Positions 1 to 9,200 of a stretch of DNA of 64,000 nt are shown one piece after another. This stretch comes from Bacteroidia bacterium. Lineage in GTDB: Bacteria > Bacteroidota > Bacteroidia > Bacteroidales > Paludibacteraceae. The position numbers and the translations under genes are program-made. Within the stretch, counting starts at the first letter, position 1. Each line of letters begins with the position of its first letter. Under the pieces are notes generated by a model that worked only from the letters and a program-made list of their open reading frames with translations, made no database searches and had not been told where the DNA came from. The stretch spans positions 31,164 through 95,163 of the forward strand of contig SAAO01000012.1 of NCBI GenBank assembly GCA_009929375.1, given 5' to 3'.

Positions 1-988
1 TGGAGAGTGACTCGATAATGTCAGGGTAAATTGTGCCCTGCGCAAGCCATTTTACACCTTCAATTTTTTTAGCTTCGGCATCGAATACATCGATGAATCC
101 TGCGCCAATAATTTTACGTTTTTTCTCCGGATCGGTTACTCCATCGAGCATTTTATAGAAATAATCTTTGGCATTAACTCCAATAACGTTGAGTCCGAGG
201 TGTTCGTAATCTTTCATTACATTTTCGAACTCATTTTTACGGAGTAAACCATGATCCACAAATATACAGGTGAGGTTTTCGCCAATGGCTTTGTTGAGTA
301 AAACGGCTGCTACAGAAGAATCAACACCTCCGGAAAGACCGAGTACAACCTTGTCGTTGCCAAGTTGAGCGCGCAGTTCGTTTACTGTGCTTTCCACAAA
401 CGAAGCCGGTGACCAGTTGCGCGAAGCACCGCAAATATTCAGGAAGTTTTCGAGCAGCGAAATGCCATCGAGCGTGTGGTATACTTCGGGGTGGAACTGT
501 ACAGCCCAGGTGGGTTCGTTCTCAATTTTGTAAGCAGCAAGCTCCACATCGGCTGTGCTGGCTATTTTGCGGAATCCTGCAGGGATTTTTGTGATGGAAT
601 CGCCGTGCGACATCCATATCTGCGATCCCGGGTTGATGTCCTTGAAAAGCGGATCGTTATTGTCAATGAAATCGAGGTTTGCACGGCCGTATTCGCGTGA
701 ACCGGCAGCTTCCACATTTCCTCCTGATGTGTAGGCAATGTATTGTGCGCCGTAACAAATTCCCAATACAGGAAATTTTCCGCGGATATTACTCAGATCG
801 GTTTTGAAAGCAGTGGGATCGTACACTGAAAACGGACTTCCGGAAAGAATTACTCCTTTGATGTCGGTAGTATCTTCGGGAAATTTGTTGTAAGGCACTA
901 TTTCGCAATACTCGTTCAGATCGCGCAGACGTCGTCCGATAAGCTGTGTGGTTTGTGAACCGAAATCAAGAATAATGATCTTTTCCAT
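1..988 (-). CDS. guaA: GMP synthase (glutamine-hydrolysing), 3' end outside window
   Basis: Makes GMP from XMP, ATP and glutamine in the last step of guanine nucleotide synthesis; cytoplasmic. Only the first 329 residues are inside the window; the C-terminal dimerisation domain lies beyond the left edge. The start [12 protein letters not shown] is typical of the family. The glutamine amidotransferase domain has the nucleophile in GICYGAQ (Cys78) and a later FHPEVYHT His/Glu pair. It is followed by the ATP-pyrophosphatase P-loop SGGVDSS. The start at 988 is supported by a Bacteroidota promoter ending about 30 bases upstream. The gene is transcribed alone, divergently from the kinase-like gene at 1220. 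The identification is secure. Confidence 0.97.
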   Translation of the reverse strand, partial: MEKIIILDFGSQTTQLIGRRLRDLNEYCEIVPYNKFPEDTTDIKGVILSGSPFSVYDPTAFKTDLSNIRGKFPVLGICYGAQYIAYTSGGNVEAAGSREYGRANLDFIDNNDPLFKDINPGSQIWMSHGDSITKIPAGFRKIASTADVELAAYKIENEPTWAVQFHPEVYHTLDGISLLENFLNICGASRNWSPASFVESTVNELRAQLGNDKVVLGLSGGVDSSVAAVLLNKAIGENLTCIFVDHGLLRKNEFENVMKDYEHLGLNVIGVNAKDYFYKMLDGVTDPEKKRKIIGAGFIDVFDAEAKKIEGVKWLAQGTIYPDIIESLS

Positions 989-1018
989 TGAGAATATCGA
1001 TTGATTGAAAAATTTGTG

Positions 1019-1050
1019 CAAAAATAGCAAAAAGTCAGGGCAACTGCAAA
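1019..1050 (-). promoter_or_regulatory. guaA promoter (Bacteroidota type)
   Basis: On the minus strand a TTTG box (+ strand CAAA at 1047-1050) is followed after 20 bases by TATTTTTG (+ strand 1019-1026). This fits the Bacteroidota sigma-70 consensus TTTG-N19-21-TAnnTTTG. It places the transcript start about 25 bases before the guaA ATG. Confidence 0.75.
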
Positions 1051-1176
1051 TGATAATAAAGGCAGTTGGGGTCTGAATTTTAAGTCGGATAAGAAAATTG
1101 CAGGTTGGAAAATTAAAATCAGCCGGAACTTCAAATACTTTTTGCAATTTTATCATTGTTGTGACTGCCCATTTCA

Positions 1177-1184
1177 TATATTTG
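1177..1184 (+). promoter_or_regulatory. -7 box for the kinase-like gene
   Basis: TATATTTG matches TAnnTTTG. A TTG lies 18 bases upstream, one short of the usual spacing. The predicted leader before the ATG at 1220 is about 30 bases. Confidence 0.55.
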
Positions 1185-1219
1185 CATTAAATTTTATTTT
1201 TGAATTAATCTGAAACGAT

Positions 1220-2935
1220 ATGTACGCATTTGATTTACGTACCCTTTATGCCAGTTTTGTAGTAATGCTGGTAGTATGTCTGGCTGTGGTGGCTCTTCTG
1301 TGGTGGCAGAATCGAAAACGTTTCAGAGGCCTGGAACTGATCGTGCTGTACATTGTGATGCAGTTTTTTGGCCTGGTTCTGATTGCACTTCGCGACAAAA
1401 TACCCGATTTTCTTTCGATCATTATGGCTAATGGCTTTGTGGTGGGTGGCGCCTTTCTGGCTTTTGTGGGTCTCGAAAAATTCAGCGACAAAGAAACACC
1501 TCGTCTGAAACATTATTTGTTGTTTGTTTTCTTTCTAATACTACATTTTGTGTTTACTTATTTTTATCCTTCGCAGGAACTAAGAAATATAAATGTGAGT
1601 TTTGCACTTATGGTTGTGTCGTTGCAGAGTGCACATTTGATGCTTTACAGAAATACCGGAGTAATGCGTAAAATTGCAAAGCCAATGGGCTATGTGTTTG
1701 TTTTTCTTGTGTTTATTGGTGTTGTAAGGTTGTCGAAGTATTTTTTTGTGGGATTCTCTGACTTAAGTTATTTCAATTCCGGTGTATTCGAAGTATATGT
1801 GGCTTTAATGTATCAGGTGGCCTATTTCTTTTTGGTGTTTTTTCTTGCATTAATGGTTAACGAAAGACTTCTGAATGAGATTTCAGTGCAGGAAGAAAAA
1901 TTTTCCAAAGCATTTCGTTATTCTCCGTTAGGTATAATGATTTCAACCTTAAACGAAGGACGTATTATTGAAATAAATGAGGGCTATGAACATATTACCG
2001 GCTATCTTGCATCTGAAATAGTTGGCAAAACTACTACTCAAAACAATATTTGGGTTGATGAGGCCGACCGTTTCGCTTTTATAACAGAGCTAAATGAAAA
2101 GGGGCGAGTTGTAAACCGTACGATGCAGTTTCGAAAAGCAAATGGGGAGCTTATAACTACCGAATTTTCAAGCGAAATTATTCATATTGATAACGAAAAG
2201 TGTTTGCTGTCGGTGGTAAATGATATAACAGAAAAGAAAAAGACAGAAGCAGAACTGCGAAAATCGCAAAGAATTCTGCGTAGTTTTGCTTCTCATTTAC
2301 AAAATGCCGGCGAGGAAGAAAAAATTGTATTGGCTACTCAAATTGATAATGAGCTGAATCAGAGTCTGGCGGCGCTTAAAATGGATATTGGATTACTCAA
2401 ACAAAAGTTCAGAAAGAACGACGAGACCGGGCAGTCGGACGAACTGATTCATAAACTCGATGAGGTGTATAAAACCCTGGGCAACTCGCTGGCCTTTTCG
2501 CTTAAATTAATGACAAGCCTCAGGAATGAGGTGCTTTATATGATGGGATTACCCGATGCTATCAGACTATATGTTGATGAAGTTAATCATAAATACCCTG
2601 CCACACAATGTTTTTTCGATTTGGGTAAAGTTGATAAAATGCCTCAGCAGAAGCAGTCCACTGTACTTTATCGTATTTTCGAAGATGCAATTTCCAATAC
2701 ACTTATTCACTCGCAGGCTTCCGAAATTATTGTTTCGTTGCACGGTCGTAATAATGCTCTTGAACTCGAAATTTCAGATAACGGGGTAGGTTTTGAGTAC
2801 ACTGAATTTATGGAGCATAGCTCGCACGGGCTTATGTTGATGCGCGAGCGCACGTCGCTACTCGATGGACAAATGTTTATTACATCGGCTCCCGGCGAGG
2901 GGACAACTGTGAAAATCGTGGTGCCGGTTTTGTGA
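1220..2935 (+). CDS. Membrane PAS sensor kinase-like protein lacking the phospho-acceptor His
   Basis: A 571-residue inner-membrane sensor. About seven hydrophobic segments fill residues 8-215. A PAS domain spans about 225-345 (YSPLGIMIS, INEGYEHITGY), a HisKA_3-like helical domain about 345-440, and a HATPase_c domain about 470-571. The ATPase keeps its N box (Asn493), G1 box DNGVGF (520-525) and G2 box HGLMLM. In the dimerisation helix the NarL-type kinase motif (usually I-H-D-E-L-G-Q-S-L) reads I-D-N-E-L-N-Q-S-L, so the expected histidine is Asp376. No response regulator is adjacent. It may bind ATP without autophosphorylating on His, or signal through a partner. It ends directly against the queA stop with no spacer. 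Confidence 0.8.
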   Translation: MYAFDLRTLYASFVVMLVVCLAVVALLWWQNRKRFRGLELIVLYIVMQFFGLVLIALRDKIPDFLSIIMANGFVVGGAFLAFVGLEKFSDKETPRLKHYLLFVFFLILHFVFTYFYPSQELRNINVSFALMVVSLQSAHLMLYRNTGVMRKIAKPMGYVFVFLVFIGVVRLSKYFFVGFSDLSYFNSGVFEVYVALMYQVAYFFLVFFLALMVNERLLNEISVQEEKFSKAFRYSPLGIMISTLNEGRIIEINEGYEHITGYLASEIVGKTTTQNNIWVDEADRFAFITELNEKGRVVNRTMQFRKANGELITTEFSSEIIHIDNEKCLLSVVNDITEKKKTEAELRKSQRILRSFASHLQNAGEEEKIVLATQIDNELNQSLAALKMDIGLLKQKFRKNDETGQSDELIHKLDEVYKTLGNSLAFSLKLMTSLRNEVLYMMGLPDAIRLYVDEVNHKYPATQCFFDLGKVDKMPQQKQSTVLYRIFEDAISNTLIHSQASEIIVSLHGRNNALELEISDNGVGFEYTEFMEHSSHGLMLMRERTSLLDGQMFITSAPGEGTTVKIVVPVL

Positions 2936-4156
2936 TTATCTGAGTAATAACGAACTGTCGCCATAACTCAGAAAACGGAAGTCGTGCGACATAGCATAGT
3001 CATAAATGTTTTTCCATTTGCCGTCCACAAAAGCCGAAACCAAAAGCAATAAGGTGCTTTTAGGTTGATGAAAATTGGTAATCATTCCGTTTATCACCCT
3101 GAATTTATATCCGGGACGAATCATAATCTGAGTGTCGGCATGTAGCGTGTCAGTTTGCATGCGGTCGAGATATTTCAGAATTTCGTTGAGCATTTCGCAG
3201 GTGTCGTATTTGTGTTGCACAACGTAAGGCGCCCATTGCGAAACCCGTAAGGCCTCTTCTCCTTTGCCTTCTTTCAACTGCACTCCTATATAATAAAGGC
3301 TTTCAAGTGTACGCACCGAAGTGGTTCCCACAGCTACAATCTGACCATAGTTAACATTAAGTTTTTCAATGGTTTTGCGCTGTACCGAAATCACTTCGGT
3401 GTGCATATGATGTTCGGCAATGTCTCGCGTTTTTACAGGCTGAAAGGTTCCTGCGCCCACATGAAGTGTCACTTCTTCCGGACGGATATTTTTCTGAGCC
3501 AGACTTTCAAATACTTCGTCGGTAAAATGCAGTCCTGCTGTGGGAGCTGCCACCGAACCTTTAATTTTTGAATATACGGTCTGATAATTTTTCAGATCGC
3601 TTTCCTCTGTTTTGCGATGCAGATAAGGTGGAATAGGCAATTCTCCGGCACTTTCCAATATGTCGGCAAAATGAATTTCGTTGTTATTCCACTCAAAATG
3701 AACTTTATGTGTATTCCCTTCTGTCGATACAAGTGTGGCTTTCAGTTCGCACTCTTCATTAGCTATACTTAAGTTTTTAATGAGCGCGCCTTCTTTCCAT
3801 TTTTTCAGATTGCCAATCATACATTTCCATATGCAGGAATGAACAGAACCGAGCGATTGTGCATAATCGGCAGGACTGTCCGGTTCGAGACAGAAAATTT
3901 CAATCTGTGCACCGGTGATTTTCTGAAAAAGCATACGCGCCTGAATTACACGGGTGTTGTTATAAACCAATAATGTGTTTTCGGGCACAAAATCAGCGAT
4001 ATTCGAAAAAATACTTTCCTGAATTTTTCCCTGCTGATAAAAGAGCAGTTTCGAACTGTCGCGTTTGGTGAGTGGATATTTTGCAATACGCTCATCGGGA
4101 AGCGCGTAATCGTATTCGCTTATAAAAATGGGAGTTGCCTCGTTATTTGTGCTCAC
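2936..4156 (-). CDS. queA: S-adenosylmethionine:tRNA ribosyltransferase-isomerase
   Basis: Transfers the ribosyl part of SAM to preQ1 in tRNA and makes epoxyqueuosine, the penultimate step of queuosine synthesis. The open frame continues upstream to an ATG at 4288, but family similarity begins near ISEYDYALPDERIAKYPL, and a good promoter lies at 4182-4212 inside that extension. I therefore choose the GTG at 4156, giving 406 residues in the longer Bacteroidota form. Conserved stretches include AAPTAGLHFT, HVGAGTFQPV, AVGTTSVRTLES and TNFHQPKSTLLLLVSAF. Its stop abuts the stop of the kinase-like gene. The function is secure; the start is inferred. Confidence 0.92.
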   Translation of the reverse strand: MSTNNEATPIFISEYDYALPDERIAKYPLTKRDSSKLLFYQQGKIQESIFSNIADFVPENTLLVYNNTRVIQARMLFQKITGAQIEIFCLEPDSPADYAQSLGSVHSCIWKCMIGNLKKWKEGALIKNLSIANEECELKATLVSTEGNTHKVHFEWNNNEIHFADILESAGELPIPPYLHRKTEESDLKNYQTVYSKIKGSVAAPTAGLHFTDEVFESLAQKNIRPEEVTLHVGAGTFQPVKTRDIAEHHMHTEVISVQRKTIEKLNVNYGQIVAVGTTSVRTLESLYYIGVQLKEGKGEEALRVSQWAPYVVQHKYDTCEMLNEILKYLDRMQTDTLHADTQIMIRPGYKFRVINGMITNFHQPKSTLLLLVSAFVDGKWKNIYDYAMSHDFRFLSYGDSSLLLR

Positions 4157-4181
4157 GGTAAATGAAATATGTTTTGAGCCG

Positions 4182-4212
4182 CAAAAATACAGATAATGTG
4201 GCAATTTGACAA
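4182..4212 (-). promoter_or_regulatory. queA promoter
   Basis: On the minus strand TTG (+ 4210-4212) is followed after 20 bases by TATTTTTG (+ 4182-4189). The transcript would start near 4175. That rules out the upstream in-frame ATG at 4288 and supports the GTG at 4156. Confidence 0.65.
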
Positions 4213-4513
4213 CAAGCGTCTTTTCTTTATCTTGGTCGGATAACACTATATTCACAGCATGTGGTTGAATCCCCATGCTCACGTTCAATCGGACGTCGCT
4301 ACGCGACTTAAAGAGTGGGTAGTGCGGCGTTTTACAACTGGTGCTTAGCCACGAGCGATTGCACTTACGTTAGGTTTTAACCCTATGCAATCTCAAATAC
4401 ATTTTTAGTTCCCTCGCTGCGGGATGACAAGGACAATAAGGAAGGAGAATTCCGTCGCCCAACTGGTAGTGGGTTTGCAGAGATTTAGCGTGGCGACGGT
4501 GCAAAAAACACCT
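4213..4513. other. Intergenic region at the island edge with inverted repeats
   Basis: No credible gene. It holds a sequence around 4412-4431 (CCCTCGCTGCGGGATGACA) of the kind found as dispersed intergenic repeats. An 8-base inverted repeat CCGTCGCC...GGCGACGG is at 4452-4499, enclosing a second imperfect palindrome CCCAACT-GGT-AGTGGG (4458-4473). The region separates queA from the first accessory gene and may mark an insertion boundary. Confidence 0.4.
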
Positions 4514-5152
4514 TTACACTACTTCCACCTTCAACCCTAATCCCAACTTTTCGGAAATTTCCTCCAATTGCCGTTTCTTTTTATCAGTGGACGAATGGGT
4601 GAGAATAAGATAGTCGCCCGCAAGCTCGTGTTGATTGTAGAAATCATCGCGGGTTTTGCCGATAAAATCCAAGCCTACATGCTTTAACCCTAATGCTGCT
4701 ACTTTTTGAATACCCACCGTTTCAACTACTTCAATCAGTGTTTCGTAAGCATATCGGTTATTGATAATTTTTCCATTAGGGAATGTGACTACCAAGCCAG
4801 TCCACGACGATTTTGGTGACGAAGTAATGGTTTTATCTGTCTTTTTTGTGCGCTCTTTGTTGGGTAGTGGAGCAAGCGAATATTGTTTGGTATCGCCTTC
4901 TTCGGTGATAACACGCTTGCGGGTTAAGCGCACACTAAGTGCTTCTCCCGGCACATAATCTACAACCAACACAATGGGGCGTTGTATTTGGGTGATTATG
5001 GGTTCGATGCTTTCGGATAATCGAGGAATGACTTCGTTTTTGATTAATTCTTCTTCAAGCTGGTCGGCTTTTTGAAGCATTTCTTCATTGAGAGATAAAC
5101 CAACTTCTTTTGAATAATTGATTAGTTGATAGAGTTTTTCAAGTTTTGTCAC
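4514..5152 (-). CDS. Uncharacterised protein of the restriction-like island
   Basis: A 212-residue soluble protein that I cannot assign to a family. An N-terminal helical, charged stretch (residues 1-60) is followed by a basic, Lys/Thr/Ser-rich linker (about 95-115). The C-terminal domain (about 115-212) starts WTGLVVTFPNGKI and contains the THSSTDKKKRQLEEIS helix. Its ATG overlaps the stop of the EVE-domain gene by four bases, so the two are probably translationally coupled. Small proteins of this kind sit beside restriction-modification genes in Bacteroidota; a DNA-binding or accessory role is only a guess. Confidence 0.75.
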   Translation of the reverse strand: MTKLEKLYQLINYSKEVGLSLNEEMLQKADQLEEELIKNEVIPRLSESIEPIITQIQRPIVLVVDYVPGEALSVRLTRKRVITEEGDTKQYSLAPLPNKERTKKTDKTITSSPKSSWTGLVVTFPNGKIINNRYAYETLIEVVETVGIQKVAALGLKHVGLDFIGKTRDDFYNQHELAGDYLILTHSSTDKKKRQLEEISEKLGLGLKVEVV

Positions 5153-5553
5153 AGCGATAAATTGATTATTTGTTCAAATTCTTCTTTTTTTAAAGGCATT
5201 ACAGCCAATCGAGGTTGTTTTATCAATCCAATGTTCTCCAATTCTTTTGTTGTTTTTATCTGACTTAATGAAATTGGGCTTTTAAATGTATTAACAGGTT
5301 CGAAAGTAACCGAAACCCAACGTGTATCTGCTGTTGTTGGGTCTTGGTGGGCTTCACGAATTACAATCATTTTGCCCATTATGCAATTCCCTTCCTGACT
5401 GTGATAAAACAGCACTTCATCGCCCAATCGCATTGCTTTTAGGTTATTCCGTGCTTGTGGGTTTCGGACAGAATAAATCTCGAAACTACCATTTCTCAAT
5501 ATTTCCTGCCAACTATAACGGAATGGGGCAAATTTTACTAACCAATGTTTCAT
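5149..5553 (-). CDS. EVE-domain protein (PUA-like fold)
   Basis: A 134-residue protein consisting of one EVE domain, a PUA-like fold that reads modified bases in DNA or RNA. Diagnostic parts are the start MKHWLVKFAPFRYSW, the segment VRNPQARNNLKAMRLGDEVLFYHS, and the later GKMIVIREAHQDP and WVSVTFEPV strands. The frame has an earlier ATG at 5592, but that would overlap the transposase gene and the family begins at MKHWLVK, so I use 5553. It follows the transposase stop by four bases and overlaps the downstream gene by four. EVE genes are frequent in restriction islands, where they may sense modified phage or host DNA. Confidence 0.88.
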   Translation of the reverse strand: MKHWLVKFAPFRYSWQEILRNGSFEIYSVRNPQARNNLKAMRLGDEVLFYHSQEGNCIMGKMIVIREAHQDPTTADTRWVSVTFEPVNTFKSPISLSQIKTTKELENIGLIKQPRLAVMPLKKEEFEQIINLSL

Positions 5554-5557
5554 AGTA

Positions 5558-6010
5558 TCAATCATCAAAAAGATATTTCTCATCGAATTCAATGCCGTTT
5601 TCTATAAGCAATGTACGAAGCTCATCTTCAAAAGTTACTTTTTTGTGATGTTCTTTCTGAGATTTTATATAGTTTATTATCATATCTTTATCTTTCAAAT
5701 TATATGAAATGCTGCAATATCCTTCTGCCCACGAGTCGAATTTTGGAAATTGCCCGGATGCTTTTATCCATTTATTTGTTGCTGTTTTTATTTCCTTTAC
5801 AAAATCGCCAACACCAATACTTGAATGTAAATCACAAAAAATGTGGATATGGTTTTCAATACCATTTATTCTGTACAACACTGTTTTTCTGTTCTTTATA
5901 ACACCAAAAATGTATTTATATAATTCTTCGTGATGGACTTCTGGGAGTGTGTTTTTTCGGCTTTTAGTGCAAAATACAATGTGATGTAAGGACTGACGAT
6001 AACTATTCAT
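5558..6010 (-). CDS. REP-associated tyrosine transposase (RAYT, IS200-like Y1 family)
   Basis: A 150-residue HUH single-strand transposase. The metal-binding motif HIH is at residues 54-56 (IENHIHIFCDL). The likely catalytic tyrosine is Tyr114 in INYIKSQKEHHK. The tail FEDELRTLLIENGIEFDEKYLF is usual in Bacteroidota relatives. There is no accompanying tnpB and there are no classic IS200 ends. Instead, paired palindromes of REP type lie immediately upstream (6069-6282), the arrangement expected for a domesticated RAYT. It stands between the methylase and the EVE gene, reads in the same direction, and probably entered an existing operon. Confidence 0.88.
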   Translation of the reverse strand: MNSYRQSLHHIVFCTKSRKNTLPEVHHEELYKYIFGVIKNRKTVLYRINGIENHIHIFCDLHSSIGVGDFVKEIKTATNKWIKASGQFPKFDSWAEGYCSISYNLKDKDMIINYIKSQKEHHKKVTFEDELRTLLIENGIEFDEKYLFDD

Positions 6011-6068
6011 ACGATTAAATGTTTGATTTGAAATTGTTAGTTTATGATTGCAAATGCAAATATAATAA

Positions 6069-6154
6069 AAACTCTGTAAGAGTTTGCTGTGCGTAACCCC
6101 CAGTGAAACTGGGGGATGTGCAAAAAACCAACATATAGAACTCCGTAGGAGTTC
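6069..6154. repeat. REP-like compound unit 1 (three palindromes)
   Basis: Three hairpin-forming palindromes occur in a row: AAACTC-TGTAA-GAGTTT (6069-6085), CCCCCAG-TGAAA-CTGGGGG (6097-6115) and GAACTCC-GTA-GGAGTTC (6138-6154). The same types recur in inverted order in unit 2. This matches the bipartite inverted REP pairs found near RAYT genes. Confidence 0.8.
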
Positions 6155-6195
6155 ACTACCACTATCATAGTAATTTGCTGCTCGAGGGTGTTGGT

Positions 6196-6282
6196 AAACT
6201 CCTACGGAGTTTTTAGGTGTCTTTATTCTCTTTTTCCCCCAGATAAATCTGGGGGTTATGCAACGTAAACACCTACGGTGTT
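6196..6282. repeat. REP-like compound unit 2 (inverted copy)
   Basis: The palindromes are AAACTCC-TAC-GGAGTTT (6196-6212), CCCCCAGA-TAAA-TCTGGGGG (6236-6255) and AACACC-TAC-GGTGTT (6268-6282). Read on the minus strand the order and the spacer next to the C-run resemble unit 1, so the two form an inverted pair. The last palindrome ends five bases from the methylase stop codon and could also act as a transcript-end hairpin. Confidence 0.8.
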
Positions 6283-6286
6283 CTAT

Positions 6287-9200
6287 TTACCGCAAACCAT
6301 ACAATTCCAAGTAATCATCGCTCTTACCCAATGCCCGCAAGTTGGCTTTTTGGGCGGCCGATAGCTTGGGGTAACGCCTTGCATACCAGTTTTCTACTTC
6401 TTCCACATCTTCGGCATTTAATCCGTACGCTTCGTACACCAATTTGTCTATTTCGATTTGTTCGTGACTGGCGTAATCATATCGCGGGTTTGACTGTTGC
6501 TTTGAAATTATTATTTCAACTAATTTGTTTAATTTAGTGAGTCTAATAGTTATAGATAATTCCTTTTGGCAATCAACATGACTACTTACAGTATGATTAA
6601 TTATTGTTCTCATAAAGAATTTACAAAGTTTTGAGGATAATATTCCTAATAAAATTTCACTTTCTATCTTCGATATTATGGTCGAACCTTTTTGGTCAAA
6701 TACAGAACTAAAATTCAATCTATAAGTTGGTGAATACTCTCCTGTATCAGAAAATGAAATGCCTTTCAAAAAATAATATGGTTTATTTCTTGGATAAGGT
6801 TTTGTTGAATTTTCAAAAAGAAGTTTTTCGTTTATTAAAGCATCTGCACATTTTTCAGACCAATCAAGAAAATACTGTGCTTCAACATAGTAGTTAGGTA
6901 ACCAACCTGCATTAGAGTCACTTTCTCCTCCTTTATCATAAGGAATGATATATCTTCCTTCAAAATAACGATTTGATTTTTTATTGGTTCTGCTTATTCC
7001 TTTATTAATAATCTCATTACGTAATTTTTCATCATCACGTATTGTAATTAAATCATCTTGTGTCATAAGAAATTCAGAATAATCATCAATGCTTCGATAA
7101 TTACCACGCATTTCTGGGTTTTGAAATAAATATGAATCGTTGTCTCCAGTTTGTAATCCAACTTTTACATCCGCTATATCCCCCAATTTTACCACTTCAA
7201 TTTCTTTCCCATTCAATGTTATTGTTCGCACATCTACTTGTTTTCCACCAATTTCTTTAATTTCTTTCATTGGTTTGTTAGTTGGGTCATTGCCATCATT
7301 CATTAGGGCAAACAATTTGGGTGACGCTACAAAAAACGGCAAATTACTATTGGTACGAATTAATGATTGTGGATAGCGGTAAATGGCATATTCAGCATTT
7401 GAAATATCGGGTGCATTTTCCGCTATTTTTGTTTGGTTCAGTATTTCCACAAAGCGGTCGTAATTATCGTGTATGCTAATGTTGGTCATATCTGCCATTA
7501 GGCAAATGTGATTATCGTCCATTTCCCGTTGCGTATTCCGCTCTGCAATCATTATCACCGTATTTACCGTTGCACGGAAAGTGTCGGGGTGTACACGAAT
7601 CATTTTGTGTACGTAGTTTTGCATCAGCAGTTTGCGGAGTGGCAAGTGACTTTTAATAGTCATAAACGTATCGCTTACAATAAATGCCAATATACCACCA
7701 GGTTTCAGAGGCGTTGGCGTTTCAAAATTGCTCAAAAATCGGGCAATAAATGCACCGTAAGGGTCTTTGCTTTGAACCATTAAAGATGTGCATACATCGT
7801 CCGAAATTTTCATACCACCATAAGGGGGATTGCCCATTACACAATCGAAACCGCCATGCTCTTTGAGTTCGGGAAAAAAGAAATCTACATTAAAAAATGG
7901 TGCAGCCAAGGTGCTGTGTGTAAACCAATGACGGAGTAATTCTTTGTTTTGTCCGCTTACACGCTTGCCTGTTATCTGAAATGAGAAGTTTGGAAATGCC
8001 GCATCTAAAATTTCTATAATCTCGTTAGCAATGGTTTCGCGTTCTTCGTGACTAATATCAGGTTGGTAATACTTTGCCCGAGCTTCAGTCAATTGCTCTA
8101 TATATGCATCGCTAAACATGTCTGGTTTGGTGCTTTTCAAACTATCGGCACAAATAATTTTGGTTTCGATATTTGGCATGGGTGTAATGCCATTCTCCGT
8201 TTTCTGGTCGATAAGCAACGAAATGAAGAAACGTAATTTGGTAATCTGAACTGCCATGGGTTGAATATCTATGCCGTAAATGCTGTCGCGGATGATTCCA
8301 AGTTTACGTCCATAGTCGTCGAGATGCGTACTGAGCACTTTCTTAAATTCAGTTCGTTGGGCCACATCTACATTATTCAATTTCAATTCTATCCACAACT
8401 CATTATGTGGGTCAACCATTTTCAGAATATCTACCATGCGATGCAACATACCCATTGGAAATGCTCCCGACCCGCACGCAGGGTCTAACATTTTGAATTT
8501 ATCCAAACCATTCACTATCGCTTTGCAAAACAACTTGTTATCTGTATGTAGAATATTAAAATAGACTAAATCGCTTACTTGTTTGCGTATATTGGTCAGT
8601 GTGGGGTATTTATCGGTAATGTATTTTACAAGGTACAAAAACAAACTATCGTTTACCATTTCGAAAATATTTTTTCGTGGCGTATAATAACTTCCGGTTA
8701 GTTTTCGAATGCTTTTGATAGTACTTTCATCGAGGTTTGGGTCTAACTCAGCCAATAGGTTTTCGAATACCAATCCTAACATTTCGGGGTCGAGTGCAAT
8801 ATCTTCCTCGAATGGAGTGTTTTCGTCTAAAGTAAATTTGTACGATTTCAGAATACCATTTAACCCTTTGTGTTCCACTGACTGGACTTCTGTTTTGGCT
8901 CTTGCTCCTCTACCTGTAGTTACTACTTCATCTATCTCGATACCATAAAACAGAAAGTTAGGTATATTAATGACGGCATCTTCTATGCTTTCTTTCGCAT
9001 TATCTTCATCTAATTTATCAAAAATACCACCATTGAGATAAGGTATTTGAGTGAACCATTCAATATCTAATTCGGGATGTAAATACTTTTTCCATCCAAA
9101 GTCTTTCATCGATTTCTTATCTTTTTGATTCAGAGCATTGAAAAAGATATTTTGCAATACTCCCCGATAATACGAATTACTTTTCAGAAAATTCGCTTCG

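Noticed and set aside
4310..4513. Possible integron attC-like site (GTTAGGT and GCCCAAC cores)
   Set aside because: The two core-like motifs are not paired at the right distance or orientation, and no integron integrase or cassette array is in the window.
6069..6282. CRISPR-like repeats
   Set aside because: The repeated units are palindromes of differing sequence with unequal short spacers, there are no cas genes, and a RAYT gene is adjacent; REP-type elements explain them better.
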